From: Paraburkholderia sabiae
GTDB lineage: Bacteria > Pseudomonadota > Gammaproteobacteria > Burkholderiales > Burkholderiaceae
NCBI RefSeq assembly: GCF_030412785.1
Contig: NZ_CP125295.1
Location: 3,782,001-3,846,000 of the forward strand
DNA length: 64,000 nucleotides
Reading direction: 5' to 3'
In this document: positions 45,224 to 54,052 of the stretch, in pieces
Layout of the letters: the number at the start of each line of letters is the position of its first letter
Numbering within the stretch: position 1 is the first letter of the stretch
Position numbers and translations under genes: made by a program
Notes under the pieces: model-generated
The model's database searches: none
What the model saw: only the letters and a program-made list of their open reading frames with translations
What the model was told of the DNA's origin: nothing

Positions 45224-46531
45224 TCACCGCGCGGCCACGTTGACCACCCGATGCGGCAGCGCCGCATTCGCAGGCAGGCACGCCGGCCCGACGGGCTCGA
45301 AGGTCTTGTACGTAAGGATAAACTCCTGGTGCCCGAGCGACTCGGATTTCGACGCCGCGCCCTGCGCGACGGCGAGCGTCAGATCGAACACTTCGCGGCC
45401 CACTTCGTCGAGCGTCGCGCGGCCCTCAAGGATACGCCCTGCATCGACATCCATGTCGCCCGACAGATTGCGATACGTATTCGGATTCGCGCAGACCTTG
45501 ATGACGGGCGAAATCGCCGAGCCGACCACGGAGCCGCGTCCCGTCGTGAACAGGATCACATGCGCGCCGCACGCGATCAGTTCGGCAATCTCTGCGTTGT
45601 CGCTGATGTTCGGAAAGCCGAAACGCGGCTCACCGTCGGGCACGACGTCGAGCAGATAGAGCCCGCCCGTCGGTGGCACGTCACCCGGCTTCACGATGCC
45701 GACGATCGGCGATGCGCCGCTCTTCGCATATGCGCCCAGCGACTTCTCTTCCTGCGTCGTCAGTCCGCCGTCCGCGTTGCCGACGGCGAAGCTGCCGTGA
45801 CCGAGTATCGAGTAATAGCGCGCAGCCTTCGCGACACACGCGACGATCTCATCGCCGAGATCGTCACGCGCGGCGCGGCTTTTCATATGGAACTCGCAGC
45901 CGACCAGCTCGCCCGTTTCTTCGAAAATGCAGGTCGCGTCGTGCTCGATGAAATGATCGAACGCGCGGCCCACGGCCGGGTTCGCCGTGATGCCGCTCGT
46001 GCCGTCCGAGCCGCCGCAGATCGTGCCGATCACGAGTTCCGAGAGCGCCATCGGCACCTTCTTCTGCTTCGCGATTTCGCTGCGCGCTTCGCGCACCCAG
46101 TCGACACCGTATTGAATCGTGCTGCGCGTGCCGCCTTTTTCCTGAATCGTCAGCACATGAACGGGACGGCCGCTCGCTCGCACGACGTCGACGAGATAGT
46201 GCTTGTTCATGCTCTCGCAACCGAGCGACACGAACAGCACCGCGCCGACGTTCGGATGCGTCGTCAGCTGCTCCATCATCTTTTCGGCGTAGCTGTTCGG
46301 ATAGCAGCCGGGAAAGCCGATCAGATGAACGGGCGATTCGAGTTCCGCGGAAGCATCGCCGAATGCATCGAGCGACGGACGAAACTGCGCAACAATTTCG
46401 CGTGCCACGTGATGCGCACATTCGACGAGATACGCCACCGCGACCACGTTGCGGATGCCCTTGCGTCCATCGCTGCGCAGATAGCCTTCGAGCACAGGCG
46501 AGGTCCCATTTGCTACGGTCAGGTCGGTCAT
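45224..46531 (-). CDS. UxaA-family sugar-acid dehydratase, large subunit (probable L-fuconate dehydratase)
   Basis: 435 residues matching the C-terminal catalytic part of altronate/galactarate dehydratases: EGYLRSDGRKGIRNVVAVAY, GCYPNSYAEKMMEQL, FVSLGCESMNK, GGSDGTSGITANPAVG and the long C-terminal section CANPNTYRNLSGDMDVDAG. Such enzymes use iron to dehydrate aldonic acids to 2-keto-3-deoxy acids. In this operon the expected substrate is L-fuconate; most described L-fuconate dehydratases belong to the enolase superfamily, so this would be a different solution. The N-terminal domain is a separate gene (46547). The ribosome site is weak and the two genes are 15 bp apart. Confidence 0.88.
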   Translation of the reverse strand: MTDLTVANGTSPVLEGYLRSDGRKGIRNVVAVAYLVECAHHVAREIVAQFRPSLDAFGDASAELESPVHLIGFPGCYPNSYAEKMMEQLTTHPNVGAVLFVSLGCESMNKHYLVDVVRASGRPVHVLTIQEKGGTRSTIQYGVDWVREARSEIAKQKKVPMALSELVIGTICGGSDGTSGITANPAVGRAFDHFIEHDATCIFEETGELVGCEFHMKSRAARDDLGDEIVACVAKAARYYSILGHGSFAVGNADGGLTTQEEKSLGAYAKSGASPIVGIVKPGDVPPTGGLYLLDVVPDGEPRFGFPNISDNAEIAELIACGAHVILFTTGRGSVVGSAISPVIKVCANPNTYRNLSGDMDVDAGRILEGRATLDEVGREVFDLTLAVAQGAASKSESLGHQEFILTYKTFEPVGPACLPANAALPHRVVNVAAR

Positions 46532-46546
46532 GTTCGTTTGGCCCGC

Positions 46547-46855
46547 TCAGTGATGAACGAATGCGTGGCCTGCGTCGTGCGTGTACGTCGGCAGGTAATC
46601 GCTTTCGAGGTTGTGCGTGTGCAGATGTTCGCCGCGCGCGACATCGACATTCACGTGGCCGATCACCGCGCCGTAGCGCAGCACTTTTTCATCGGCGTGC
46701 AACGCGCGGCGCGCGAGTTTGTGGCCGAGTTCGATCGTCTTCGCGAGCGTCACGTGCTCGCCTTCGATCTCGATCTGCGTGCCAGCTTCGAGCCGCGCGG
46801 CGGCGATCAGGCAGTTGTCGTCGGGGCTCAGAAGAATGAGGCGGCGATCCGTCAT
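46547..46855 (-). CDS. UxaA-family dehydratase, small (SAF-domain) subunit
   Basis: 102 residues forming the SAF-type N-terminal domain of altronate dehydratases (LLSPDDNCLIAAARLEAGTQ, IELGHKLARRALHADEKVLR, then YGAVIGHVNVDVARGEHLHTHNLES with its metal/phosphate-proximal His cluster). In UxaA of E. coli this is fused to the large domain; here it is encoded separately, directly upstream of it in the operon. Its start codon abuts the permease stop, so it is translationally linked to the importer genes. Confidence 0.9.
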   Translation of the reverse strand: MTDRRLILLSPDDNCLIAAARLEAGTQIEIEGEHVTLAKTIELGHKLARRALHADEKVLRYGAVIGHVNVDVARGEHLHTHNLESDYLPTYTHDAGHAFVHH

Positions 46856-46856
46856 G

Positions 46857-47882
46857 TCAGTTTTGTCCTTCGCCGCTGGCGAGTCGCGCGACCATCAGCG
46901 AGCCGAGAATGATGGCGCCATAAATGGCCTGAATCCAGAACGACGGCACCTGTGCAAGCGTCAGCAGGTTCTGCACGACGCCGAGCAGCAGCACGCCGGA
47001 GAGCGCGCCGAGCATCGTGCCCTTGCCGCCGTCGAGCGAAATGCCACCGATCACGGCCGCCGCGAACACGGTGAAGATCATGCCGTTGCCCTGATTCGCG
47101 TTGATCGCGCCGACGTAGCCCGTCACGACGAGTCCACCGATCGACGCGAGCACGCTGCCGAGCACGAACACGCCCCACGTGATGCGCTCGACGCGAATGC
47201 CTGCAGCGCGCGCCGCTTCCGGATTGCCGCCAATCGCATACAGCGCGCGGCCCAAGCGGTGATAACGCAGCATGAACGCAGCAATGCCGAACGCAATCGC
47301 AGCGAGCCACACGGACAGCGGCAAGCCGAGCACGATGGTCGTCGCGAGCGCGAAGAACGACGGCGGCATATCGAACAGCGTGCCGCCCTTCGTCGCGCCA
47401 ACCAGCATACCGCGCAACACGATCAGCATCGCGAGCGTGACGATGAACGCGTTCAGTCGCAGCCGCACGACGAGAAAGCCGTTGATGAAACCGATCAGCG
47501 CGCCAACCACGACGATCGCCAGCAAGCCGGCAGCAGCGGGCCATTCGAACCCGAAGCCCGCCGACGCCACGGGCATCACGAGCATCGCGCCGATTGCGGG
47601 CGCAATGCCGACCGTCGATTCGAGCGAGAGATCGAACTTGCCCGTCAGCACGATCAGCGATTCGGCCAGCACGACGAGCGCCAATGCTGCCGATGCGCCC
47701 AGCACGCTGATCAGATTCGCCTTCGTCAGAAAGCTCGGGCTGACGAACGCGCCGATCACGATCAGCAGCGCGAGCGCGGGCACCAGCGCGAGATCGCGCA
47801 GGCGCGCGAACTCGATGCGCGGACGCGCGGCGCCGGCGCCCACTCCTTGAGCCGCGGCAAACGCGGGCACACTATTCTTCAT
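46857..47882 (-). CDS. Sugar ABC transporter permease (RbsC type)
   Basis: 341 residues, about 9-10 hydrophobic segments. It has the binding-protein-dependent permease signature of the ribose/xylose family (NPEAARAAGIRVERITWGVF, FVLGSVLASIGGLVVTGYVG). Start ATG 47882, ten bases inside the end of the ATPase gene and preceded by AAGGAG, so coupled translation. Middle component of the importer that probably brings L-fucose into the cell. The C-terminus is followed within two bases by the dehydratase small-subunit start. Confidence 0.92.
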   Translation of the reverse strand: MKNSVPAFAAAQGVGAGAARPRIEFARLRDLALVPALALLIVIGAFVSPSFLTKANLISVLGASAALALVVLAESLIVLTGKFDLSLESTVGIAPAIGAMLVMPVASAGFGFEWPAAAGLLAIVVVGALIGFINGFLVVRLRLNAFIVTLAMLIVLRGMLVGATKGGTLFDMPPSFFALATTIVLGLPLSVWLAAIAFGIAAFMLRYHRLGRALYAIGGNPEAARAAGIRVERITWGVFVLGSVLASIGGLVVTGYVGAINANQGNGMIFTVFAAAVIGGISLDGGKGTMLGALSGVLLLGVVQNLLTLAQVPSFWIQAIYGAIILGSLMVARLASGEGQN

Positions 47883-49410
47883 GGAGACTGACTCCTTCAA
47901 CGGATGCGATCAGGTCGTTGTCTTCCCAACCCGCCGGAAACTCGGCCGCGATGCGGCCACGGAACATCACGAGCACGCGGTCGCATGTGCGCAGATCGTC
48001 GAGCTCGCCCGATGCGACGATCACCGCCTTGCCTTCGTCGCGCACGCGATCGACGACTGACAGCAACGCTTCTTTCGATTTCACGTCGACGCCTGCTGTC
48101 GGATCGATCAGCACGAGCACATCGGGATCGGTTGCGAGCGCGCGTGCCATCACCACCTTCTGCTGATTGCCGCCCGACAGACCCGACACCACATGCTCCG
48201 GCCCTTGCGCGACGATGCCGAGCGCGTCGATCATCTTCTTGCCGAACGCGTTCTTCTTCGCGGGCGGCGCAATGCCGAACTTGCCGAGCACGCGCGCAAT
48301 CGTCATCGATGCGTTTTCCGCGACCGATTGCGTCAGCACAAGTCCTTCGTGATGGCGATCCTTCGGCACGCAGCCGATACCGCGCTTCAATGCAGCGGGC
48401 ACGTCGCCGGGCGGCAGCGCTTTGCCGTCGACATGGATGCTGCCGCGCTGCGGCTTGCGCAATCCCGCGATCGCTTCCGCGACGCTCGTGCGTCCGCTGC
48501 TCGTCGCGCCCGTAATGCCGACGACTTCGCCGCGCTTCACTTCGAACGACACGTCGTCGTAGTCCGCGCCCGCGAGTCCTTCGACCTGCAACGCGACGGC
48601 CGTATCCGAAGGCAGCGGCGCGCGCGTCGCGGCATCGGTGACGTTCAGTCCGCCGCGCTCGCCCGTCATCGCTTCGATCAGCTTGTCGCGCGGCAACGCA
48701 GAAACAGGCGCGCTGACGATATGCCGCGCATCGCGCAACACGGTGACGGCCTGGCAAATCTCGTACACCTCCTGCAGATGATGCGAGATGAACAGGAACG
48801 TCACGCCTTCGCGCTGCAACTCTTCGATGCGTGTGAAGAGCCGCTTGATTTCGTCGCCGTCGAGTTGCGCGGTCGGTTCGTCGAGAATGATGAAGCGCGC
48901 GCCATACGACAGCGCCCGCGCGATCTCGACGAGCTGCCGCGCTTCGACGGAGAGATCGCCCGCTCGCGCGTCTTCACGCACGTCGATCTTCCAGTGATCG
49001 AGCAGCGCGCGCGCATCACGGCGCATCGCGCGCCAGTCGATCACGCCATTGCGCGTCTGCTGCCGGTTGATGAACAGATTCTCCGCGACGGACAGCTCGC
49101 GGATGATCGTCGAATGCTGATAGACGCACGCGACGCGTTCGCGCCACGCATCGCGGTCGGCAATCGGCGGCGCAGCTTCGCCACCGAAGCGCACTTCGCC
49201 CGTGTCGGACTTGCGCAAGCCGGTGAGGATCGATACGAGCGTCGATTTGCCCGCGCCGTTGCGCCCGACGAGCGCATGCGACTCGCCGGGCATCACGCGC
49301 ATGCTCACGTCTCTCAGCGCCGCGTGGCTGCCGAAGCGCTTGCCGACGCCAAGCGCTTCGACGACCGCGCGCGTGGATGCGTTCGCGTCGTGGGTCATTT
49401 CAGCGCTCAT
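47872..49410 (-). CDS. Sugar ABC transporter ATP-binding protein (RbsA type, two ATPase domains)
   Basis: 512 residues with duplicated ATPase domains. The first has Walker A GRNGAGKST, signature LSVEARQLVEIARAL and Walker B FIILDEPT. The second has the usual altered P loop GATSSGRTS and an intact signature LSGGNQQKVVMARAL, as in RbsA/XylG/MglA proteins. It energises sugar import with the permease and binding protein on either side. The start ATG overlaps the stop of the binding-protein gene (ATGA at 49407-49410). Confidence 0.94.
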   Translation of the reverse strand: MSAEMTHDANASTRAVVEALGVGKRFGSHAALRDVSMRVMPGESHALVGRNGAGKSTLVSILTGLRKSDTGEVRFGGEAAPPIADRDAWRERVACVYQHSTIIRELSVAENLFINRQQTRNGVIDWRAMRRDARALLDHWKIDVREDARAGDLSVEARQLVEIARALSYGARFIILDEPTAQLDGDEIKRLFTRIEELQREGVTFLFISHHLQEVYEICQAVTVLRDARHIVSAPVSALPRDKLIEAMTGERGGLNVTDAATRAPLPSDTAVALQVEGLAGADYDDVSFEVKRGEVVGITGATSSGRTSVAEAIAGLRKPQRGSIHVDGKALPPGDVPAALKRGIGCVPKDRHHEGLVLTQSVAENASMTIARVLGKFGIAPPAKKNAFGKKMIDALGIVAQGPEHVVSGLSGGNQQKVVMARALATDPDVLVLIDPTAGVDVKSKEALLSVVDRVRDEGKAVIVASGELDDLRTCDRVLVMFRGRIAAEFPAGWEDNDLIASVEGVSLHEE

Positions 49411-50456
49411 TTCAACGTATTGCCCCAGAGGTTCTTGTCGTCGACATTCGCCTTCGTCACGAGCGGCGCAGGCAGCTGATCTTCGAGCACGCCCGGCTGC
49501 AACTGGACGATGTTGCTGCCGTGATCGGTCGGACCCGGCTTGAACGTCTGGCCCGCGAGCGCGGCCTTCATGTAATAGAGGCCGTATTTCGCGTAGAGAT
49601 CGGCGGGCTGCGAAATGGTTGCGTCGATTTCGCCCTTGCGGATCGCGTCGAACTCTTGCGGAATGCCGTCGTTGCTGACGATCACAACATGCTTCGCATC
49701 GCCTGCAGGGAACAGCATCTGCTTGCGGCGCAGCGTCTGTAGCGTCGGCGACAGATAGACGCCGCCCGCCTGCATGTAGATCGCCTTCACGTCGGGATTC
49801 GCGGTCAGCAGGCTGTCGAGCGAGCTAGCCGCGACATCGCCCTTCCAGCCTGCGGGAATCTCCAGCAGCGACAGCGCCGGGTAGTTCTTCAGACACGCGC
49901 GGAAGGCTTCCGAGCGGTCGCGTCCGTTGACGGACGCCAGATCGCCCATGATCTGCACGACCTTGCCCGACTTCACATGCTCGCCGATGTACTTGCACGC
50001 GTTCGTGCCGTACGCGCGGTTGTCGGCGCGCACGACCATCGCGACCTTGCCTTGCGTCGGCGCAACGTCGACGGCGACGACCTTCACGTCTTTCGCCGAA
50101 GCCGAATCGAGCGCGCGGCTGATCGCGGCCGAATCGATCGGCCCGACGACGATGCCCTTCGCGCCGAGATTCACCATGTTGTTCATGTCGGTGATCTGCT
50201 GCGCGGGGTCGTTGTTCGAATTGACGGGCGCGAGGATGTCGATGCCCATTTCCTTCGCGTACTTCGGCAGATAGTTGTTGTACGACTGCCAGAACGGCGA
50301 CGTGAGAAGCGGCAGGCCGAGACCGACCTTGGACGAATCGGCGGCCTGCGCGGCCGTGCTGAAGCCGATACCGGCGACGCACGCGGCGGCCACTGCCGCC
50401 GTCAATGCACCCTGAACGAAACGGCGAGCCGCGCGCGGCTCCTTGGCGAAACCCAT
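49407..50456 (-). CDS. Periplasmic sugar-binding protein of the ABC importer
   Basis: 349 residues from ATG 50456 (GGAG eight bases upstream; the frame is open to 50543 but would cross the promoter side). A signal peptide of about 38 residues ends GFSTAAQA. The mature protein is a type I periplasmic-binding fold of the ribose-binding class (GLGLPLLTSPFWQSYNNYLP, NNMVNLGAKGIVVGPIDSAA, ADNRAYGTNACKYIGEH). First gene of the operon, immediately downstream of the promoter with IclR-type sites. Ligand inferred as L-fucose or a related 6-deoxy/D-threo sugar from the pathway enzymes. Confidence 0.92.
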   Translation of the reverse strand: MGFAKEPRAARRFVQGALTAAVAAACVAGIGFSTAAQAADSSKVGLGLPLLTSPFWQSYNNYLPKYAKEMGIDILAPVNSNNDPAQQITDMNNMVNLGAKGIVVGPIDSAAISRALDSASAKDVKVVAVDVAPTQGKVAMVVRADNRAYGTNACKYIGEHVKSGKVVQIMGDLASVNGRDRSEAFRACLKNYPALSLLEIPAGWKGDVAASSLDSLLTANPDVKAIYMQAGGVYLSPTLQTLRRKQMLFPAGDAKHVVIVSNDGIPQEFDAIRKGEIDATISQPADLYAKYGLYYMKAALAGQTFKPGPTDHGSNIVQLQPGVLEDQLPAPLVTKANVDDKNLWGNTLK

Positions 50457-50582
50457 GCTTGTCTCCAATGGCGACCGGCCTTTGCGCTCTGGCGCGGGCT
50501 GCGGTCTGCGTTGTGGGAAGAGGAACCGGCGAACCGGGTACATCGACCTTCGCTTTCTTTCTTATGGGTATTGGTGCACTCA

Positions 50583-50613
50583 TTCACCAATGAACGTATT
50601 ATTCATATACGAA
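50583..50613. promoter_or_regulatory. Two operator-like palindromes overlapping the fucose promoter
   Basis: TTCACCAATGAA (50583-50594) and TTCATATACGAA (50602-50613) both fit TTC-N6-GAA and begin 19 bp apart. One lies in the spacer of the predicted promoter and one at the start site, so a bound regulator would block transcription. The divergent IclR protein is the natural candidate. Confidence 0.65.
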
Positions 50614-50627
50614 CTTTGACAAGTCAA
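50598..50627 (-). promoter_or_regulatory. Sigma-70 promoter of the fucose operon
   Basis: Read on the minus strand: TTGACT (50622-50627), 18-bp spacer, AATAAT (50598-50603). Each hexamer matches consensus at 5 of 6 positions. Transcript start expected near 50590, giving a leader of about 135 nt before the binding-protein gene. Confidence 0.65.
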
Positions 50628-50697
50628 CGTGATGGGCGTGGGTGTTTTCCCTGGAGCGTGGTGCCCTGTGTGACAGTCCTTTGACGGCCGATAATCG

Positions 50698-51507
50698 ATG
50701 CGAAAGCCAATCACCAACCGACTGCTGACGATGGACGTAGAAGAGAAGGACGACGCCGACCGATATCGCGCGCCTGCGCTCGACAAGGGTCTCGACATAC
50801 TCGAACTGCTTGCCGAGCAGAAGAGCGGGCTGACGCGCGCGGAGATCACGAAGCTATTGGGGCGCAACGCGAGCGAGATGTACCGGATGCTGGAGCGGCT
50901 GGTGGCGCGTCAGTACGTGGTGCGATCGGATGGGGGCGACCGTTATTCGTTGAGTTTGAAGCTGTATGCGCTGGCGCATCGGCATCCGCCGATGAACCGG
51001 CTGATTTCCGAAGCCTTACCGTTGATGCAGCGCTTCGCCGCTGATGCCGAGCAGTCGTGTCATCTTGCTGTCTATGACCGTGGCAATCTGCTGGTGATTG
51101 CTCAGGTGGATGGACCGGGGACGTGGGGCATTTCGGTGCGGCTCGGCTCGCGGGTCGGTTTGATCGATACGAGTTCGGGGCGCACGATGCTGGCCTTCCA
51201 GACGTATGAGCAGCGCGAGCATATGCTCGCTGAGCATACGAAGGTTAAGGGCGAGGTGACGATCGATCATGATGCGCTTGAGGCCGCTTGCGCGGCGATT
51301 CGGTCTGCCGGGTTCTCGCAGAAGGATAGTCAGCAGATTTTTGGTGTTACCGATTTGACGTTTCCTCTGTTGACCGCTTCGGGTCAGGCTATTGCGGCTC
51401 TGACTTGTCCGTTTCTTAAGCGGATCGATGAGTATGTGGCGCCTTCGCTCGATGAGGTGACTGGGATGTTGCGGGAGGTCGTCGCTGCGCTCTCTATGGG
51501 AGATTGA
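50698..51507 (+). CDS. IclR-family transcriptional regulator of the fucose-type operon
   Basis: 269 residues from ATG 50698, or 258 from ATG 50731 (MDVEEKDD). N-terminal winged HTH (ALDKGLDILELLAEQKSGLT, LGRNASEMYRMLERLVARQY) and C-terminal effector domain (LPLMQRFAADAEQSCHLAVY, then GLIDTSSGRTMLAF, QKDSQQIFGVTDLTFPLL). Divergent from the nine-gene sugar operon with the palindromes at 50583-50613 between them. Probably a repressor relieved by the sugar or a pathway intermediate. A remnant of the dispersed repeat follows its stop. Confidence 0.92.
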   Translation: MRKPITNRLLTMDVEEKDDADRYRAPALDKGLDILELLAEQKSGLTRAEITKLLGRNASEMYRMLERLVARQYVVRSDGGDRYSLSLKLYALAHRHPPMNRLISEALPLMQRFAADAEQSCHLAVYDRGNLLVIAQVDGPGTWGISVRLGSRVGLIDTSSGRTMLAFQTYEQREHMLAEHTKVKGEVTIDHDALEAACAAIRSAGFSQKDSQQIFGVTDLTFPLLTASGQAIAALTCPFLKRIDEYVAPSLDEVTGMLREVVAALSMGD

Positions 51508-51530
51508 GTTTTTGCTGGTGTTTTCTTTTG

Positions 51531-51670
51531 CTGCCCCGCACAGGGGCAACGCTAGCAAACCGATACGAATTCGCGGATGCCAGCAAAAAAAACAAAAAGC
51601 GAATCAACCAGAACAGCGACTAGCGTCGCAGACACAACAAAACCAAGTAATGGCGACTAGCGTCGCAGAC
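51531..51670. repeat. Inverted-repeat intergenic element, copy 3 (140-bp right-end remnant)
   Basis: Matches the right arm of copies 1 and 2 from GCCCCGCACAGGGGC onward. It ends with GCGACTAGCGTCGCAGAC twice (51616-51633 and 51653-51670), 37 bp apart, which indicates a partial duplication of the end. It lies between convergent iclR and the thioesterase gene; the outer end is nine bases from the latter's stop. Confidence 0.88.
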
Positions 51671-51679
51671 AAAAAAAAC

Positions 51680-52099
51680 CTACTCCACCCCATCCCCAAT
51701 CCGATTAATAGTCCCCTGCGCGACGGCAACAAGCCTCTCCTTATCTCCGTCTGTGACAAACACATTGCACTGACAAGTAGCCTGCTGCCGCCCAACATAA
51801 ACCACTTCAGCACGAGCCATCAAAACCCCATTCACAGCGGGCCGCAAATAATTAATCTTATATTCGCCCGTGACAACCCTAGGCCCAAGCGCCAGAGCAC
51901 CCGCAAAAGTCAGCGCATTATCGGCGAGATAACTGATCACCCCGCCATGCACGAAACCATGCTGTTGCCGCAACTCGTCGCGGATCGGCAGACACAGCGT
52001 CAGCTCGTTCGCGCCCACATACATCAGCTCCGTGCCGAGCAACACGCTGAACGGCTGGGCGTGCAACGCGCCGCGCGCCCGGTCGAGTAGATCTGTCAT
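51680..52099 (-). CDS. PaaI-family hotdog-fold thioesterase
   Basis: 139 residues from ATG 52099 (GAAGGAACGACG upstream). Single hotdog domain with the family motif [20 protein letters not shown], whose Asp is the likely catalytic residue, followed by strands [14 protein letters not shown] and [20 protein letters not shown]. Hydrolyses acyl- or aryl-CoA thioesters in the cytoplasm; substrate unknown. Stand-alone gene converging with iclR. No signal peptide. Confidence 0.9.
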   Translation of the reverse strand: MTDLLDRARGALHAQPFSVLLGTELMYVGANELTLCLPIRDELRQQHGFVHGGVISYLADNALTFAGALALGPRVVTGEYKINYLRPAVNGVLMARAEVVYVGRQQATCQCNVFVTDGDKERLVAVAQGTINRIGDGVE

Positions 52100-52350
52100 C
52101 GTCGTTCCTTCGGGCACAGCCCGCGTGGCGATGTCCCCACTCTAGGAAGCGCAAATGCAGCGCGTCAAGGGAAATTCGAAGGTTCCCGCACCGATTATTG
52201 TGCAAAACGATGCAAACGCCCCGCGTAAGCCTCCGAAATGCTTACATGCCAGGAATTTTCTCGTTCGACGCTCAAGCCTCTGCCAGGCACTGCCGTAAAC
52301 CCGGATGCATCCCCGTCCTCCATCAGCAATTCAGCAATTCAGGTGTCTCG

Positions 52351-53961
52351 ATGTTCAGCAAGATCAAAGTCGCTTCCGGCTTGTTATGCGTTCTGGCCGC
52401 GTTCTGTATTTTCCAGCTGGTGACGGAGGGGCTCGGTTTCTGGTCGATGACCCGTACGCACGATGACGTCAAGGATCTCGCGAACGTCGCGCTGCATCAG
52501 GTGAATGCCGTCAATGAGACGACGCAGAACCTGATGGACGCGCGTATCAACCTGTCGCGCGCCGGCACGCGTATGGTGCGCGGCGGCGCCGAGCCGACCG
52601 AAATGGTCCAGCACGCGCGTGAGCAGCTCGCAGCCGCAGACCGCTCGTTCACGGCGTTCATGAACGCCCCCAAACTCAACGACGAAAACAGCGCGCGCGC
52701 TTCCGCGCTCAACGAGAAGTACCAGAAAATTCACACGGCACTCGGCGAACTGGCGCAGTACCTCGACGCCGGCAACATCCAGGCGTTCCTCGACCAGCCG
52801 ACGCAAGGCATGCAGGACGCATATCTGGCCGAACTGCACACCTTCACGCAATTCGGCGATGCGACGGGCCGTGAATCGCTCGATTCCATCGACGCGCATC
52901 AGACGCTGTTCCGCACGGTCGGCATCGTGATCATCGTGATGCTGCTCGCGGGTACCGCCGGCGTGTATGTGGCGCTGCGGCGCGGCGTCGTCGGTCCGCT
53001 GGAAGAAGCGGGGCGCCATTTCGAACGCATCGCGCAAGGCCGCCTGAACCAGCCGATCGAAGAGCGCGGCACGAACGAAATCGGTCGTCTGTTCTCGGGT
53101 CTGTCCGTGATGCAGGCGAGCGTCGCGCGCACCGTGAAAACCGTGCGCGAAGCAGCGGATTCGATCTACATCGGCGCCGACGAAATTGCCACGGGCAACG
53201 CCGATCTGTCGGCTCGCACCGAAAACCAGGCGGCGTCGCTGGAAGAAACGGCGTCGAGCATGGAAGAATTGACCGCGACTGTTCGCCAGAATGCCGACCA
53301 CGCGCGCGAAGCGAACGCGCTGGCCGAAACGGCGCTCGACGCGACGTCGCACGGCAGCAATGTCGTCAATCAGGTTGTCGCGAAGATGCAGGGCATCGCG
53401 CAGAGTTCGGACCGCATCGCCGAGATCATCACGGTGATCGACGGTATCGCTTTCCAGACCAACATCCTCGCGTTGAACGCGGCCGTCGAAGCGGCGCGCG
53501 CAGGCGAGCAGGGTCGCGGCTTCGCGGTCGTCGCGGGCGAAGTGCGCGGGCTCGCGCAGCGCAGCGCGCAGTCGGCGAAGGAAATCAAGGAACTGATCAG
53601 CGAGTCGGTCGCGGAAATCCAGGGCGGTTCGGTGCTCGTCGAGCGCGCCGGCGAAGCGATGCGCAACGTATCGGATTCGATCTCGCGCGTCACGCAGATG
53701 ATGGCCGAGATCAGCGCGTCGTCGCTCGAACAGAGCACGGGCATCGAGCAGGTCAATCAGGCCGTCGTGCAGATGGACGAGATGACGCAGCAGAACGCGG
53801 CGCTCGTCGAGGAAGCGGCGGCGGCGGCGTCTTCGCTGCATCAGCAGACGCGTCAGTTGAAGGACGCCGTGTCGTCGTTCGAAATCTCGGACGTCGTGCT
53901 GAATTCGCACCGCGCGCGCGCCGCGATGCAGCCTGCAATGGGTGCGCCGCTGACGGTCTGA
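52351..53961 (+). CDS. Methyl-accepting chemotaxis protein (Tar/Tsr type)
   Basis: 536 residues from ATG 52351 ([10 protein letters not shown]), AGGTG upstream; a frame open from 52198 would add an implausible tail. TM1 (about 6-30), a periplasmic four-helix-bundle domain (about 31-190), TM2 ([18 protein letters not shown]), HAMP, then the signalling domain with [20 protein letters not shown] and the invariant tip [19 protein letters not shown]. It ends APLTV without a CheR/CheB tether. A ligand such as an amino acid or organic acid would bind the periplasmic bundle; it cannot be named from sequence. Terminator follows at 53992. Confidence 0.93.
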   Translation: MFSKIKVASGLLCVLAAFCIFQLVTEGLGFWSMTRTHDDVKDLANVALHQVNAVNETTQNLMDARINLSRAGTRMVRGGAEPTEMVQHAREQLAAADRSFTAFMNAPKLNDENSARASALNEKYQKIHTALGELAQYLDAGNIQAFLDQPTQGMQDAYLAELHTFTQFGDATGRESLDSIDAHQTLFRTVGIVIIVMLLAGTAGVYVALRRGVVGPLEEAGRHFERIAQGRLNQPIEERGTNEIGRLFSGLSVMQASVARTVKTVREAADSIYIGADEIATGNADLSARTENQAASLEETASSMEELTATVRQNADHAREANALAETALDATSHGSNVVNQVVAKMQGIAQSSDRIAEIITVIDGIAFQTNILALNAAVEAARAGEQGRGFAVVAGEVRGLAQRSAQSAKEIKELISESVAEIQGGSVLVERAGEAMRNVSDSISRVTQMMAEISASSLEQSTGIEQVNQAVVQMDEMTQQNAALVEEAAAAASSLHQQTRQLKDAVSSFEISDVVLNSHRARAAMQPAMGAPLTV

Positions 53962-53991
53962 CCGGCAGCGTCACGCATCAAACGTACATGA

Positions 53992-54031
53992 AAAAGCCCG
54001 CGAAGCGTCATGCTTCGCGGGCTTTTGTCTT
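53992..54031. terminator. Strong bidirectional terminator
   Basis: A 15-bp perfect stem (53992-54006 with 54012-54026), loop of five, T-rich on the right and A-rich on the left. Separates the MCP gene from the convergent isomerase gene. Confidence 0.93.
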
Positions 54032-54052
54032 TTTGTGCTCCGTGGCGTTCGA

